From positions 23,557,036-23,621,035 of the forward strand of contig JAOWCC010001501.1 of assembly GCA_030867875.1 (NCBI GenBank): DNA of 64,000 nt, written 5' to 3'. The DNA comes from Actinernus sp. WN-2022 (lineage: Eukaryota; Cnidaria; Anthozoa; Actiniaria; Actinernidae). A program made the translations under genes and the position numbers. This document shows positions 46,437-57,500 of this stretch, in pieces (the stretch's first letter is position 1; each line of letters opens with the position of its first letter). The notes under the pieces are model-generated. The model was not told the DNA's origin. It made no database searches and worked only from the letters and a program-made list of their open reading frames with translations.

Positions 46437-46836
46437 GTAAGACTTGATTGGCTGTTTAGGGATCAAAGTCTCCCGTGACGCCCTCGCGGGCATTAACAGT
46501 ATGACAAATATTAATGCCCGACAAATTTTGAAAGGCAAGAAAAGACCACGATTGGTTCCCCAAGATTGCTATGATTTTTGAGAAAAACGAGGGAAAAGTC
46601 TAAAATGAGCGAGAAAGAACATTCCGAAAGTGAGTTTTATTACCCGAATGAAAGAGAAGGCAACTTGGTGAACGAAACAACATCGACAACCACGGAGGTT
46701 AACATAGCCAGCAAGATAATAGTAGTACCAGTATCATGTAATTCGAGCGCCATGTGCTCGAACGTTTTGTGTACGTTCATGACTAAAGTAAAAGTTGACT
46801 TAAATGAGTCGTCTTGTTTCCTCTCAAACACAACAG
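46437..46836 (+). repeat. Intron paralogous to 30,396-30,960
   Basis: Colinear with the earlier intron; includes conserved AAAGAACATTCCGAAAGTGA and GTTTTATTACCCGAATGAAA. The open frame 46,578-46,901 across it is partly intronic. Confidence 0.7.
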
Positions 46837-46875
46837 GTGCTGGCGCCGAGCAAGACGTTCATATAGGCATCCAGG
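46837..46875 (+). CDS. 13-codon linker exon, phase 1-1
   Basis: Acceptor TCTCAAACACAACAG, then 39 bases reading (G)AGAEQDVHIGIQ, then donor CAGG/GTAAGC. Phase 1 at both ends, matching the upstream OTU exon and downstream linker exon. Such a small exon needs transcript support. Confidence 0.45.
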
Positions 46876-47679
46876 GTAAGCTTGCTGTAGCATGTATTTA
46901 GAGGCGGGATTCTCTGTTACTGACATCGACAGATGTCAGGTTCACGCGCGCCCATCTAGTGAGCCAAAAGTCGTTTCGTGTTTTCTTCACGAGTAACTAC
47001 GCTGCCATTGCCCTTTCACTACAATTTTAACGCAAGTATTTTTATTTTACAAAGAAAGCAAAAGCGCAGTTCCCTTAAGGGTGCGTTCGATTGACCGCAT
47101 TCCGGAATAGGAATAGATGGAATAGTCTCTGGAAATCACTGGTTCAGGCACATTTTACACTGTAAGCTACAAATACTTGCTTACATATGATATTCAGTAT
47201 ACAATTATAGTATACCAGTGGCTAAAACAAACTAGTATAAGCGATTTGTATTGATCATTCTGTTTATTCTTATTCCGGAATACGGTCAATCGAACGCACG
47301 CTAAGTATATATACATTACAATTAAAGTAGTACACTGCAAAGTCTGTTAATGTGCGGTCCCATGTATTTCCTCTATCTGCAATCGTTTTCGGTACGTATG
47401 TGAAGTTAGTTTAAAGTTTGTCTGAGCCTTTAAAATGGGTATTGTTTGAATTTTGCCGTTGTGATTGGGAGATGTCACGGGGTGTGTGTAAGGGGGGGGA
47501 TTTGCAACTACCTAATTAATCCGTGATCTTCAAAGTTATTTCGCCAAGTTTTCTTGAATACTTTTAGGACTTTTCAGAAGAAAAAGATTGATTACTTTTC
47601 CTCGATTTCTATGGGTCATTGGTAATCTCCTCTTAGGTGATTAATAAATACATTTAATGTTTTCAATGCTTATTATAAG
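46876..47679. other. Intron, with a hairpin pair at 47,085-47,305
   Basis: GTGCGTTCGATTGACCGCAT and its complement ATACGGTCAATCGAACGCAC bound a ~220-bp inverted-repeat element. The rest is featureless. Confidence 0.55.
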
Positions 47680-47790
47680 AGGAAGACACAGCACAGCGTA
47701 CAACTACAGTTGAAGAACGGCATCAAGCACAACGTGACGTCGATGGGGCAAATGGTGGAGCCAGTGATGCTGTCCGTCTAGTTTGCTCAA
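47680..47790 (+). CDS. 37-codon linker exon, phase 1-1
   Basis: Acceptor ATTATAAG, then EEDTAQRTTTVEERHQAQRD and DGANGGASDAVRLVCS, then donor TCAA/GTAGGT. The length is 111 bases, divisible by three with phase 1 at both ends. Hydrophilic, probably a disordered linker. Confidence 0.45.
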
Positions 47791-48044
47791 GTAGGTATCA
47801 AAGACATGCCGTTTTGAAGGTTAACAAACTACAACGATATAAAGTACAATATCCTTAAATTCTCGTCATTGCCAAGATACTTAAGCCATCGATACGCAAT
47901 GTAGTTTCAGCATTTTTGACCTAGCGACAGGAAAGTTCAACATATTATCTTTCCCCCTCAACGTTACAGACATACCGTGGGCATTGCAGATGTGTGTTAT
48001 TGATATCCTCGCTCTTGTGATTGAATGCAACAGCTTTAAAGTAC

Positions 48045-48240
48045 GTCATTCCTTGGGCAGTGACGTTTATAAGCCGTTGGCCCTGTCACCTTCTACTTCT
48101 AATCAGTATTTGAAGGAGACGTGAAATAACCTGTTGTACTACTCGGAAAAGAGCAGGGGATTGTCACCCGGTACAACAGCCTGGCCATTGTACTAACCAC
48201 ACACTCAACATTGTAAACTGCGTGGCTATATAAATATGGC
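48045..48240 (+). mobile_element. SINE type A, headless copy
   Basis: Body matches 16,980-17,165 (CCTTGGGCAGTGACG, AATAACCTGTTGTAC, CAACAGCCTGG, TTGTAAACTGCGTGGCTATA). The tRNA-like 5' part is absent, as in 5'-truncated retrocopies. Confidence 0.75.
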
Positions 48241-49074
48241 CATTATTATTACCTAACGTTAATTTACTTGTAGTGATAGATATCTATTTACTAAAGGTCA
48301 TTTATCTCCACCAGCACGTTTAAAAAAAAAAAAATGATTCCTGGTTTGACGTCACAGTCATTAGCATATTGGATATATAAACCTCATAACTCATTGCCGC
48401 AACACTCAAATCAAGAAATATTCTACCATTCAACTATTCACTCGATGTAGACTTCTAAATAAACGTTAGGTGCACTTGAAGTTGCGAGCAACACCATTTT
48501 TGCATGAAAAGCGTTGAAGAATTGCTGCGTTTATCACGTAATACAAGAACAAAATTATCATCCAAGTCTTGGGCAAAGGCTACAGTTTGCTACTGCTCGT
48601 TGCATGTGCGAGAATAAATTGCAGCGTATATGGTGTTCTTTTATCATGATGCCAGTAGCGATATCATCATACTGACATTTTTCTCCATACCTAATGTCTC
48701 CAATGTACCACAGCTCAGTCCAGTTTATTTTCTCTTTACTGATTCAGAAGCGATTACCCAATTCAGAAATTACCTACCTCCTTTCAAAATAAAACATTTA
48801 AAATGTGAGGAAGTTGGCCTCGGTTTATCTAAGCCGCGGACGATCGTATAAATGGGTCAAAAACTGAAGTTCGCGACTAACAAAGTCGCGGCTTAATTAC
48901 CCCCTGGTATAAATAGCACATGTTTGTGAACTTCGGGGCTTAGGTAAGCCGCAGATAAGTCGCAACTAACTTCCTCGTTTGAATGGCCCTAATGCTCGAT
49001 CAAGAGCACCATATTTCAGATTTCAAATATCCAATAGTACATTTAACTAATTTACGATAGTTTACCGTGGTATG
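48241..49074. other. Intron-like; hairpin pair at 48,815-48,970
   Basis: GCCTCGGTTTATCTAAGCCG and CGGGGCTTAGGTAAGCCGCA are near inverted, bracketing a ~150-bp foldback. No coding exon could be supported. Confidence 0.45.
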
Positions 49075-49620
49075 TCCTCTTATTTACCACGTTCTGTGTC
49101 ACCGATCGCATGGTCAAAATTGTTGTGGATTTCACGAGGCGCTAGCCGAGTGAATCCACCACAATGTTGACCATGCGATGACGCAAAACAAACGAGAAAT
49201 TTAGTCAACCGGAACAGCCTTGAAAACGATGGTGATTCTATAGGAAAATCACATGCCTGACGAGGTAATTCCACGTGAAATTGCACGAGAAAACCGATAT
49301 CGCCTGAGTCGCTTCGACGAGGTATTACCGAGTCAGGCATGTGATTTTCCTTGAATCGCATAGTCCGATGAATTACTTGAAGATTGAGTACTTTTGTTGC
49401 CGATATTTTGCTAAGTTATAAATAGCGCGCGTAGCCTACAGTGGTGATTCCACTCTGAATCACCACTCCGTCTCAGCCAATCAGCGTCTGATTTCGCAAA
49501 TGCACCGTGCGATTCAGCTTTGGCTATGCAATTCTAGTGCGTGTTATTACGTAATCCGTGGCGCGAGCGATGACGCAATCCGTGGTATGTCGTCCTATTT
49601 CCAATGGCAATAAGCCAATC
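49075..49620. repeat. Cluster of nested hairpins
   Basis: CGATCGCATGGTCAAAATTG pairs with CAATGTTGACCATGCGAT (49,104-49,180). ATCACATGCCTGACGAGGTA pairs with TACCGAGTCAGGCATGTGAT (49,247-49,345). GGTGATTCC/GAATCACC pair at 49,442-49,470. The outer CCGTGGTATGTC recurs directly at 49,066 and 49,580. It looks like short foldbacks inserted in or derived from one another. Confidence 0.65.
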
Positions 49621-49875
49621 CGAAAACGAGAAAATAAGCAGTTATGGTAAAAATATTAGCCCATCATGATATCTCATCCGTGGTTCAATTAATGGGTATC
49701 TTTAACTATTAATTAAAATGATTGTTAGTCTTAAATCAGAGTTTGCAAATTGTTAATATTACTGGTTCTGATATGTTTCAATATAAACAGTCATAAGAAA
49801 CAGTTATAGCTAGAAGACGCTGTTTAACTGGCATGGGAAAATGCCAGAAATTAACTATAAATGTTACACCTTTAG

Positions 49876-50166
49876 GTGACAAGCTAGACAAACTGTGGTG
49901 CGACAACATTAACTTTCAAGATGAGTTTTCCAAGGCTCTTGATAGACGACAGAAGAACACCAGTTATTGGCCACACCTCGCAGCCAAGTTTGGTATACTA
50001 GAGGAGGAATATGAGGCATTTCGGGAAAATGGAAATCTTAGCCCGACTGAGAATATGCTTGATTATCTGGATTGTACTCGTCCGGATCTTACAATTGAAT
50101 CACTCAACATTGCCATGAAGGACGCTAAAGCTAACAAAGCATCAGCTATACTGGAGAAATTCGAGG
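49876..50166 (+). CDS. Death-domain exon, phase 1-1 (97 codons)
   Basis: Acceptor TGTTACACCTTTAG and donor GAGG/GTGAGG enclose 291 bases. The product is a Death domain: DKLDKLWCDNINFQDEFSKA, then the core helix pattern YWPHLAAKFGILEEEYEAF, SPTENMLDYLDC and TRPDLTIESLNIAMKDAKA, ending ASAILEKFEG. Death domains are six-helix bundles that bind each other to assemble signalling complexes. The conserved tryptophan, the FGI/L turn and the P-T-x-x-ML motif are all present. The ATG at 49,833 upstream is in frame, so an alternative start without splicing is possible, but the acceptor and shared phase favour an internal exon. Confidence 0.85.
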
Positions 50167-51046
50167 GTGAGGAAACTGAAGAATGATATCAAAATATAAG
50201 ATTATATATTAAAGTATCCATTGAAATATAGTTATAAGTGAAAACACTCCACAATCAAGGTTATTTATGATAATATAGCAATAACATGAATTTTGGAGGG
50301 CATATTGTTTATTTGTGGCCCTCGTAGCTAGTGTCATTTGCGCCCGAGTGTAGCGAGTCATCTTGTTATCATTATCATCAATACACAAGGCCAAATAACT
50401 GATAAAATACTTTACTGAATTATCATTCGGCATAATCAGCTTACTAAACGTTGACCGGGCGGTAAATGTGTTTGCAGCCCGCTCGGTTCGTCATCGGCCC
50501 GCTAGTTTGAGAGCTTTCGCGAGGCTGGTTTTCTATTTGGCCGCGTATTTTGATGATAACTTACGATAATATATGGCTAACTAGCGAGCACAGGGATGAA
50601 TGACGTTCAGTGTCAATGTAGTTTTCCATGAAAACAATATAGAGCTCAACGTACATGAAGTTTCTTCTCAATTCGGCAAATGGGCTATCGTCTCATATCA
50701 TAGTCATTTACAGCAAAATTATGGCATAGATGAAAGGAACTTCCTAAGGAATTTTTTTTTTTTTTTTTTTTTAAATAATAGTAGTCACAAGGCTCGAAAG
50801 TAGTTTGGAGTGAGGCGAATTGAGCCCCTTTTTGAGGCGCCACCTCATTAATTCGGATGACGTCACGGTTTATACACTTAGCTATGAGCTAGTTTACAGG
50901 CATTCCACAAAACAAAATAGAAATAAGTTGATGATAATATGTAATAAATTAAAAATTATAGGTGTGAAATAGTTATAATATATTTTAGGTGTAAAATCAT
51001 TGGAATAATGAAAATAAATTGCTTAAGCTAGATCTATAGTTTATTG
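50167..51046. other. Intron-like, T21 run at 50,752-50,772
   Basis: AT-rich, with a homopolymer T run and no supported exon. Confidence 0.45.
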
Positions 51047-51463
51047 TGTTTAATTGGCCACTACCAAATTGAAAAAAGACTGGGCCGAGTTTGTAAAATT
51101 AATCTAATTATAATCTAATTAAGATATGAACTCTATCATAAGAAAGAACACATTGAAATTATTAAGTTTACCAAATTTGGGGCGTTTCGTCGGATATTTA
51201 CCATGTTATGAGCTTTCAAAAATCGCAAAATTAAGAGTCGTTTGTATGGATTGGAGGGATGCAAATGTCTCCTATTTGTGAGATTTTTGAAAGCTTGCTA
51301 TTCAGTTTCCAAATACCAAATCAAACTTGCTCAGACTTTGTATTCTTACTACTTCCAAGGTGCTCTTTCTTATGGCGAGGTTTATTTGTTAATTGGATTA
51401 ACTTTACAACCTCGGTCCCAGTCCTTTTTCAATTTGGTAGTGGCCAATTATTGCCGTTCAGCC
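51047..51463. repeat. Foldback element, ~60-bp arms
   Basis: AATTGGCCACTACCAAATTG at the left is mirrored by CAATTTGGTAGTGGCCAATT at the right, and the arms continue inward through AAAAGACTGGGCCGAG. The two frames at 51,242-51,541 cover the loop and right arm. Confidence 0.8.
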
Positions 51464-51545
51464 ATGACAGGGTACGTCCCAATACCGAACGCGTCAATTC
51501 TGGCTTATGTACCTGTTACAGTTAAAAATACTTCAGGTTAATTTT

Positions 51546-51660
51546 GTCCAAACTAGTTTATTTGTCCAACCTAATTTTTGTGTTCAGCCTAGTTTATTTG
51601 TGTTCAAGGTAGTTTATTTTGGTACAACCTAGTTTATTTTAGTTTATTTATTTAGTTTAA
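51546..51660. repeat. Left array of the CCTAGTTTATTT motif
   Basis: About six imperfect copies of a ~20-bp unit (TCCAACCTAGTTTATTT and variants) in one orientation. A palindromic array of the same unit lies at 53,822-54,040 and an inverted pair at 55,064-55,107. Confidence 0.75.
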
Positions 51661-51689
51661 ACCGGTTAGCTCAGTGGTTAAGCTCCGGT
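51661..51689 (+). mobile_element. SINE type C, head (split by insertion)
   Basis: ACCGGTTAGCTCAGTGGTTA is the tRNA-like A-box head. It continues at 53,429 after the inserted element; GCTCCGGT at 51,682-51,689 and 53,429-53,436 is the 8-bp target duplication. Confidence 0.8.
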
Positions 51690-53428
51690 TAGCCTGCGTC
51701 GCATCCGAACTGAACCCTGGTTAAGTCTACATTTACATTTGGTTAAGTTGGTAAAGTCTGTATGGACATCACACCAACTATTAAAATAAGATAAATAAAT
51801 AAATAAAAATGAAAAGATAAAAGATAAAAATACAATAAATTAATTTGAACTATTAGTCAGATAACTGGATAAATGAGATCTAAAAATGTTAATAGAGTCT
51901 GCATTAACTATTTCAACTGGAAGAGAATTCCATTGTCTAATAGTCCGTGGGGGAAAAGAACAGTGAGAGTTCTGTAGGGATAACACTTATAGCTATGGCT
52001 ACTGCGGGTTCTAGTCTCGGTATGTGGGATTAGGTACTGGTCTATACTAATGTCAAGTAGCCCGCGACTCATTTTGTACATCAGAGTCAGCCGCGTAATT
52101 TTCCTTCTTAACTCCAAGGTATCCCACCCGAAATCTCCAAGCATTTCAGAGACACTAGCTTTCGGCTGATAGTTGAAACAACAGAAGCGCGCAGCTTTCC
52201 TTTGGACTCGCTCAAGGGTAGCTGTGTCTTTCTTATAGTATGGATCCCATGCTGCGCTTGCATACTCTAGCTTTGGGCGAACGATAGCCTGATAAGCAGT
52301 CTCTTTCACACTCCTGAGACAGTTCCAGAGATTCCGTCTAATCAACCCTAGGACCTTACTGGCCTTCCCTGATATGGTAGTTATGTGTTGAGACCATTTT
52401 AGGTCATCCCTAAGTATAACACCCAAGTATGACAGGGAGTTGACTTGTCCTAGTTCAGTCCCACAAAAGTATACTTCCTAAGAGGAGGAGTCTTCTTATT
52501 TGAGATGCAGATTGTCTTGCATTTAGAGGGGATAAACACCATTTGTCATTTATCTTGCCAAAGTTTCAGCTTACGGTCACAGTCCTCGTCGCTTGTAATC
52601 ATGGCATATAACAGCGCATCGTCAGCGAATAGTCTGACAGATGAGTGTAAATTATCAGGCAAGTCCGTCTGCGGATTCACGAACGAAAGCTTGTTTTGGA
52701 ACCCCAGCGGAGTAGCACGATTATATGTACCCTCCTTTGATTGGTTTTTACTAATGCTTATTGTTACACGTCTTCTGAATGGCCATTCAACTGTCACCAG
52801 TGCGACTTACGGCTAATTTACATTTCAAAATATGGCGGCTTTTATACACGTTGAGAAAGGCAATGGCATCTGTACAATATCAGTTTGACATCAATATTCG
52901 TTTGCTAGAACAAGAGCAGTTGACCGTAGTTGAGTTCAGATGCGGCACATACTAGATCTTTCCAAGCTGCATGGGAGATTTGTTTGTGTGTTCCTCGAAC
53001 GAGCATTTTGTCGTGACAGATTATATTTAATGTCTTCGGCACGGCAAGTTTCCTTTCATGTGGCACTAAACCACAGCCAGCCTATTATGTTACATTACTT
53101 CAAAACCTTACCCTAAATTGAAATAAACCTAACCTTCTCCAATAGTAAAACACAGGGAAATGACGACTGAGCTCGTCTAGGGTGAGAAATCCCAAGTAAA
53201 CAGCAGCGGCCTCTGACATGAACGCATGAACTGCCCATCATAACAATCTCGGAGGCTGGTGACAGTTGAATGGCCATTCATAAGACGTGTAAGAATGAGC
53301 ATTAGTAAAAACCAATCAGAGGAGGGTACATATAATCGTGCTACTCCGCTGGGGGTCCAAAACAAGCTTTCGTTCGTTAATTCACAGACGGACTTAACCA
53401 GGGTTCAGTTCGTATGCGACGCAGGCTA
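51690..53428. mobile_element. Inverted-repeat transposon inserted in the SINE, itself carrying a LINE
   Basis: The ends TAGCCTGCGTCGCAT and ATGCGACGCAGGCTA are inverted repeats. Arms continue inward: 52,661-52,802 pairs with 53,262-53,394. The left arm is broken by a LINE insertion (51,728-52,660) bounded by AAGTC duplications. Without the LINE the element is about 800 bp with ~180-bp arms. The 8-bp flanking duplication fits a hAT-like mechanism. Confidence 0.85.
51728..52660 (-). pseudogene. 5'-truncated LINE in the transposon arm
   Basis: On the minus strand the copy starts within the RT palm (LPDNLHSSVRLFADDALLYA, the FADD active site) and runs through SYLGVILRDDLKWSQHI, the thumb (RPKLEYASAAWDPYY, LERVQRKAARFC) and the tail (TRTRSSHSYKCYP, then NSIPLQLK-like C-terminus), followed by an A/T-rich 3' end. 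AAGTC at 51,723-51,727 and 52,661-52,665 is the target duplication. A frame change near 52,450-52,550 breaks it. Confidence 0.85.
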
Positions 53429-53655
53429 GCTCCGGTCTGTTGAGCAGAAGGTCGCGGGTTCAAACCCCGTCCGGACCAACACTCAGGGTCTTATAATAAC
53501 TGAGTAGGAGGTGCTGCCTTTGTGAAACAATTGCAAATGGCTAGACCTTCACGTCGTCTCCGAAAAGGACCCAAAATCGTAGGTCCTCTGAGGCAGGCGT
53601 GGAAGGGACCTTGAGTCCTATTGTTTGTACTCCCGTGATCAGGCTCTCAAATAAA
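53429..53655 (+). mobile_element. SINE type C, body
   Basis: B-box GGTCGCGGGTTCAAACCCCG, then ACACTCAGGGTCTTA, AACTGAGTAGGAGGTGCTGC and a 3' end with AAATAAATAG. The same family is found in reverse at 61,735-62,365. Confidence 0.85.
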
Positions 53656-53821
53656 TAGATGTTGGTTCAGCCTAGTTTATTTTGGTTCAATCTGGTAATT
53701 TGTAAGGTCTTTTAAATGTAGGGTAATAGCATTATATTTGTCCGCTGTTTAGTGCCGTAAAAAAACAAAATTAGTGACTAGCTCTAAACACCCTAAATTA
53801 GTGAGCAATGATTGATATTTA

Positions 53822-54040
53822 ACCAAAATAACCTAGGTTGAAAAAAATCACCTAGGTTGAAAAAATCACCTAGGTTGGAAAAATAAACTAGGTTGAAAAC
53901 AATAAACTAGGCTGAACCAAAATAAACTCGTTTATTTTGGTTCAACCTAGTTTATTTTTTCAACCTAGTTTATTTTTTCAACCTAGGTAATTTTTTTCAA
54001 CCTAGTTTATTTTGGTTCAACCTAGTTTATTTTAATTATG
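53822..54040. repeat. Palindromic array of the CCTAGTTTATTT motif
   Basis: About five units in AACTAGGTTGAAAA orientation meet about six in the complementary TTCAACCTAGTTTATTTT orientation at a centre near 53,930. Spacing is about 19-20 bp. Confidence 0.85.
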
Positions 54041-55063
54041 GATTCAATCACAGTAGAATTTCTCTTCTCTTCTTGTTTACCTGTGAAGACTTAGCGCTAA
54101 AATTAAACTACATATAATTTACAAACTGCATCTTTATTATCAGGAGTTAGAAATTCGTTATTTGGAATGCGTACTTCCATTTTGTTCTAGTCACAGCGTG
54201 TTATTCTATTTGGAAAGCTGCATGAGTCTAACGAGTACGAGGTTTATTCCAAGATCCTCTGTACTCGTTTCTTTAAGATACTGTTTAGCTCTTTCGTAGA
54301 AGTCTCCTTCCAGATGCAATGGACTTGATAATGGAGTCGTATACTACACTGTGTAGTTTACGACTCCTTTTTCAAAACAAGATCATCCGTTAGCTGAGAC
54401 TTCTATTTACTAGTTGAAGGAATAATATTAGTGGAGTCACACTTTTCTACGACTTTGTTATGTTTAGATCAAGCAAAAATTTAATACGAAGCGCCAAACA
54501 CAAGGCCGGCCATGTTTGTGCTATTTAACCTATACGCAATAAAAAGTTGAAGTATAGGGACCGGTATTGTTTGGTATGTTTTTTTCTGTAATACAAGTTC
54601 AGTATTTTAACTCGGTGATTTTTCTGTAAAGTTGGTCGGTTGGCAGTTAGTTTCGAAGAACGAATGGAGCCATAAGTACACCTGATCATCTATAACCAAT
54701 GTTTCTTCTTTCTTCCCTTGAGTTGCTGCAGTTTTCATTAAAGAATGCAGAGTCAACACAAACTTCGTCTGTATTTTAGTCTGTGTTATCGTCCGTGATA
54801 TATTTTTCAAAGTCCTATTTCGTTAGCAGTGCACATGTGTGAATAAATTTAATAAATTTGCATAAGACCTGGCGCCGTAGTTATATTAGTGATATAAAAA
54901 GGAAACGAAAGGGAGGAGGTAGAAGACGGAAACCTAAATTATTTTTAGATTGTGCTCCCCCCCCCCCCCCCCCCCCCCAAAAAAAGTATATATATACCCC
55001 ATTTTTTTATATGACTCCCCAAAAAGAAAGGATCCCTTTTTACAATGATTGATATCTAACCAA
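54041..55063. other. No gene seen; C22 run at 54,957-54,978
   Basis: A hairpin GGAGTCGTATACTACACTGT / AGTTTACGACTCC sits at 54,331-54,366. The homopolymer C run with following A run sits beside short spurious frames. Confidence 0.45.
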
Positions 55064-55107
55064 AATAAACTAGGTTGGAAAAAATAAACTAGTTTGGATA
55101 AATTTAT
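55064..55107. repeat. Right inverted pair of the CCTAGTTTATTT motif
   Basis: AACCAAAATAAACTAGGTTG and GAAAAAATAAACTAGTTTGG are inverted with respect to 51,546-51,580, so a 3.56-kb segment is bounded by inverted copies. Confidence 0.7.
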
Positions 55108-55190
55108 CCTGAAGCATTTTTGACCCTGCAACATACCCAGATTATGTTCTCTTGACTGCCAAGGGCGGGTTCAACCAACCCTTTAGTTAG

Positions 55191-55271
55191 TGCCGTGTTC
55201 CGAGATCATAGAAGAACTGAATAAGCGACTTCCTGAGGAACATGTTTATTCTTTCAGCTTCCGTCACTTCG
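55191..55271 (+). CDS. 27-codon exon before the second Death domain
   Basis: Acceptor CCCTTTAGTTAG, then SEIIEELNKRLPEEHVYSFS and FRHF, then donor TTCG/GTAAGT. The 81 bases are phase 1 at both ends and join in frame to the exon at 55,371 across a 99-bp intron. The sequence looks like an amphipathic helix. Confidence 0.55.
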
Positions 55272-55370
55272 GTAAGTGAACGATATAGTCAAGCACTCTC
55301 TCTTTAGCGCCCGCGATCTTTTAATTAGTTGGAGATCTTGGAAATGAAGGATATTTTATTATCTTCACAG

Positions 55371-55670
55371 CTAAGAACAGGACAAGGAGTATAAAGATAA
55401 CTTTAGTCTTCAAGTTGTTTTCCGAACCAGAAGATGTCATTGACGAGATAGTGTCTATACTAGACAAGGATAAACTGTGGAAAGAAGTTGCCAAGAAGCT
55501 GAAAATATCAAAAGAGATATATAAGGGATTTCTCAGGAACAGCAGTAAGAATCCGACGAAGGAGTTATTCCAGATTCTTTGGACAAGGGGAAGTCACCTT
55601 ACTGTGGGGGACCTCAAGCTGAAGTTGGACAAGCTCGACCACAATTACTTAAGTGGGTTGGAGAAATTAG
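55371..55670 (+). CDS. Death-domain exon, phase 1-1 (100 codons)
   Basis: Acceptor TTATCTTCACAG and donor TTAG/GTAAGC enclose exactly 300 bases. The product starts AKNRTRSIKITLVFKLFSEP and contains a Death-domain fold: VIDEIVSILDKDKLWKEVAK, KLKISKEIYKGFLRN, NPTKELFQILWTRGSHLTVG and DLKLKLDKLDHNYLSGLEKL. The W-x-x-[LV]-A core, the conserved P-T-x-x-L and the hydrophobic last helix are visible. It is diverged from the 49.9-kb domain. Same strand and phase as the neighbouring exons, so it could be a further module of the same gene. Confidence 0.8.
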
Positions 55671-56407
55671 GTAAGCTGTCGCCTATAACACTGCCGATCG
55701 TTCTGATTTTGGCATGTCGCGAAAAATCCTTTGCGCGCGCAATGATTCATGGGCTCGGAATCGGTCTTTAGTTATACTTATATATTTTTGGCTGTTAACG
55801 TTTTAGATTCATCTAACAATTGAGGTCATAACTAGCTTTCGTTCGCAGTTATCACTTGGCGGCCACTTGGCAGAAATATGAGACAAGATGGCGGCGCACA
55901 TGCGCATTAATGTCTAAAATGGCTGTCGAGTCCTATAAGAAAATGTATGAAAAACATAAAACTTTTCAAATTTGAAGACCTTCTAAGTTTGATTTCATAT
56001 TTGTTCGCCTCGAGATCAATATCTTACGGATTAAGCTGTGTATTGAGGCCACAAACAATCCCTCAGATCGTCGGCAAAGTACTTCCCCGAGAAGTCCATT
56101 TCGCCCTTCAAATGCTCCTCGTTCTCCATGTTGTTTGTAATCTGGCTTGAACGCATGCACAGTTTGAGGTACAACAGTACGCCAAAAAACTATAGGGAAA
56201 CCATTTCAAGGGCACGGTATGTCATACAGTAACCGTGCCGAAAGTCATTGCCGTAACTTCCCCACGGCCCATACGAAATCCGCTCTTCTGGTATCCACTA
56301 TAACTTACCACTTGATATGCCAGTGTTAAGTGTCAAATGTTAAGTATTACAGCTGTAAGTTCTTTTAATTTAGAACTAGTATAATTAGCATATTTGTCGT
56401 TCTTAAT
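55671..56407. other. Intron-like, no further exon seen
   Basis: Contains a short inverted pair GGCACGGT/ACCGTGCC near 56,213-56,240. Frames at 55,947-56,160 are not supported. Confidence 0.45.
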
Positions 56408-56536
56408 ACTAATCTTGGAAATCCCAATTTACAGCATTTTTCCATTGGTTTTTCATGATTTTCCATCATATTTCCATACTTCCATTTTTTCGAAATAATG
56501 AGAAAATACTGTAATTTGGATTTCCAAGATTATTGT
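56408..56536. repeat. Foldback element, ~30-bp ends
   Basis: ATCTTGGAAATCCCAATTTA at the left and ACTGTAATTTGGATTTCCAA at the right are near inverted repeats. Confidence 0.75.
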
Positions 56537-56664
56537 ACATTTAACGTAAAAAGTAAAGTAAAGCAACCTTATTTAACGTCGGTAACTTGGAGACTGATAA
56601 ACCTGAGGCCGACGGCGGGAAACCTACGATGTTACATCCTTATCCGAGAAGACGTGAAGATCTA

Positions 56665-57362
56665 AGGCCTACGGCAAACGTCGAACTTAAGTCGTGCCGA
56701 TCCTATTAAAAAATAGGTTCGGTAGAAGATCGACTTAGGGCCGACGTGGCAGCAAACGTCGAACATATGTCGATCTTAATTGACTTGCGCCTAATTAAAT
56801 CACGGGGACTAACACGTGTCCTGGCGCATTTCACTTTTCGCCCGCGGCTAGTGATATGGCGAAACACATGTACAGCGCTCTGTCGAATCTGTGAAAAATG
56901 ATTGTCCAAAACAGAAATAGAATGGCGTTCTACACAGCACTCGGTGCCGTGTATAGGAGACGATGGTTGTTACTGCAAGTGGCGTTATTGGCCGTGTTTC
57001 TAGCGGTTGCTATTCACACATTGAAACCTGTGTTAATAGTCGATCATGCCGCAGTTTTCAACGACATTCTGGATGGTTTGACTTCATATGGTAGAAGCGT
57101 TTCAAAGCGGCGAGCTATATTGCAACATTCGCAATAGCCAACACTTCTGCCGGTATTCCAGCCAGGCGCGTCTTCGTTACTTTCGATCGAATACTGAGCA
57201 CTTATTACAAAAGGGCATTTCGCATTTAAGACAAATGTATTTTTGACGTTCAAGGAGGCACGAAATACACATTCCGATAGGCCGCCATTTCACCTTCGAA
57301 ATCGCCTTGTACAGCGCATGCTCACCAGGGGGGAAATCAGTGTTTGGGAGATGGGGGAGATG
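56665..57362. repeat. Left part of an older foldback that hosts the 4-kb element
   Basis: The 21 bases at 56,665-56,685 (core CCTACGGCAAACGTCG) are the exact complement of 61,702-61,722. Related GGCAAACGTCG and ATAGGTTCG motifs recur in both flanks. The 57,363-61,431 element sits between them. Confidence 0.6.
56898..57137 (+). CDS. Possible small membrane protein
   Basis: A 79-codon frame from ATG 56,898, with basic QNRNRMAFYTALGAVYRRRW before a hydrophobic segment LLLQVALLAVFLAVAIHTL that could span a membrane once. No homology is recognised. It lies in the flank of the old foldback, and the opposite strand has a cysteine-rich frame at 57,177-57,365 (C-x2-C repeated), so either may be transposon remnant. 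Confidence 0.25.
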   Translation: MIVQNRNRMAFYTALGAVYRRRWLLLQVALLAVFLAVAIHTLKPVLIVDHAAVFNDILDGLTSYGRSVSKRRAILQHSQ

Positions 57363-57500
57363 CATTCTCGTTCCCAGTGCCTCCTCAACTAACTGAAAAA
57401 TCAGAGGCTCTGGTAAGACACGAAACCGGATGTCCTAGATTCTAGGACATTGAAACTGCGCATGCTCTTACAACTCATTTCCGATTTGCTAACTAAAGCA

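Noticed and set aside
46578..46901. 107-codon plus-strand frame after the OTU exon
   Set aside because: Most of it is intron conserved in the 30.4-kb paralog; only the last part (46,837-46,875) is likely exon.
57177..57365. Cysteine-rich minus-strand frame as a piggyBac-type C-terminal domain
   Set aside because: C-x2-C spacing is suggestive, but there is no upstream DDE region, and the frame's start overlaps the target duplication of the 4-kb element.
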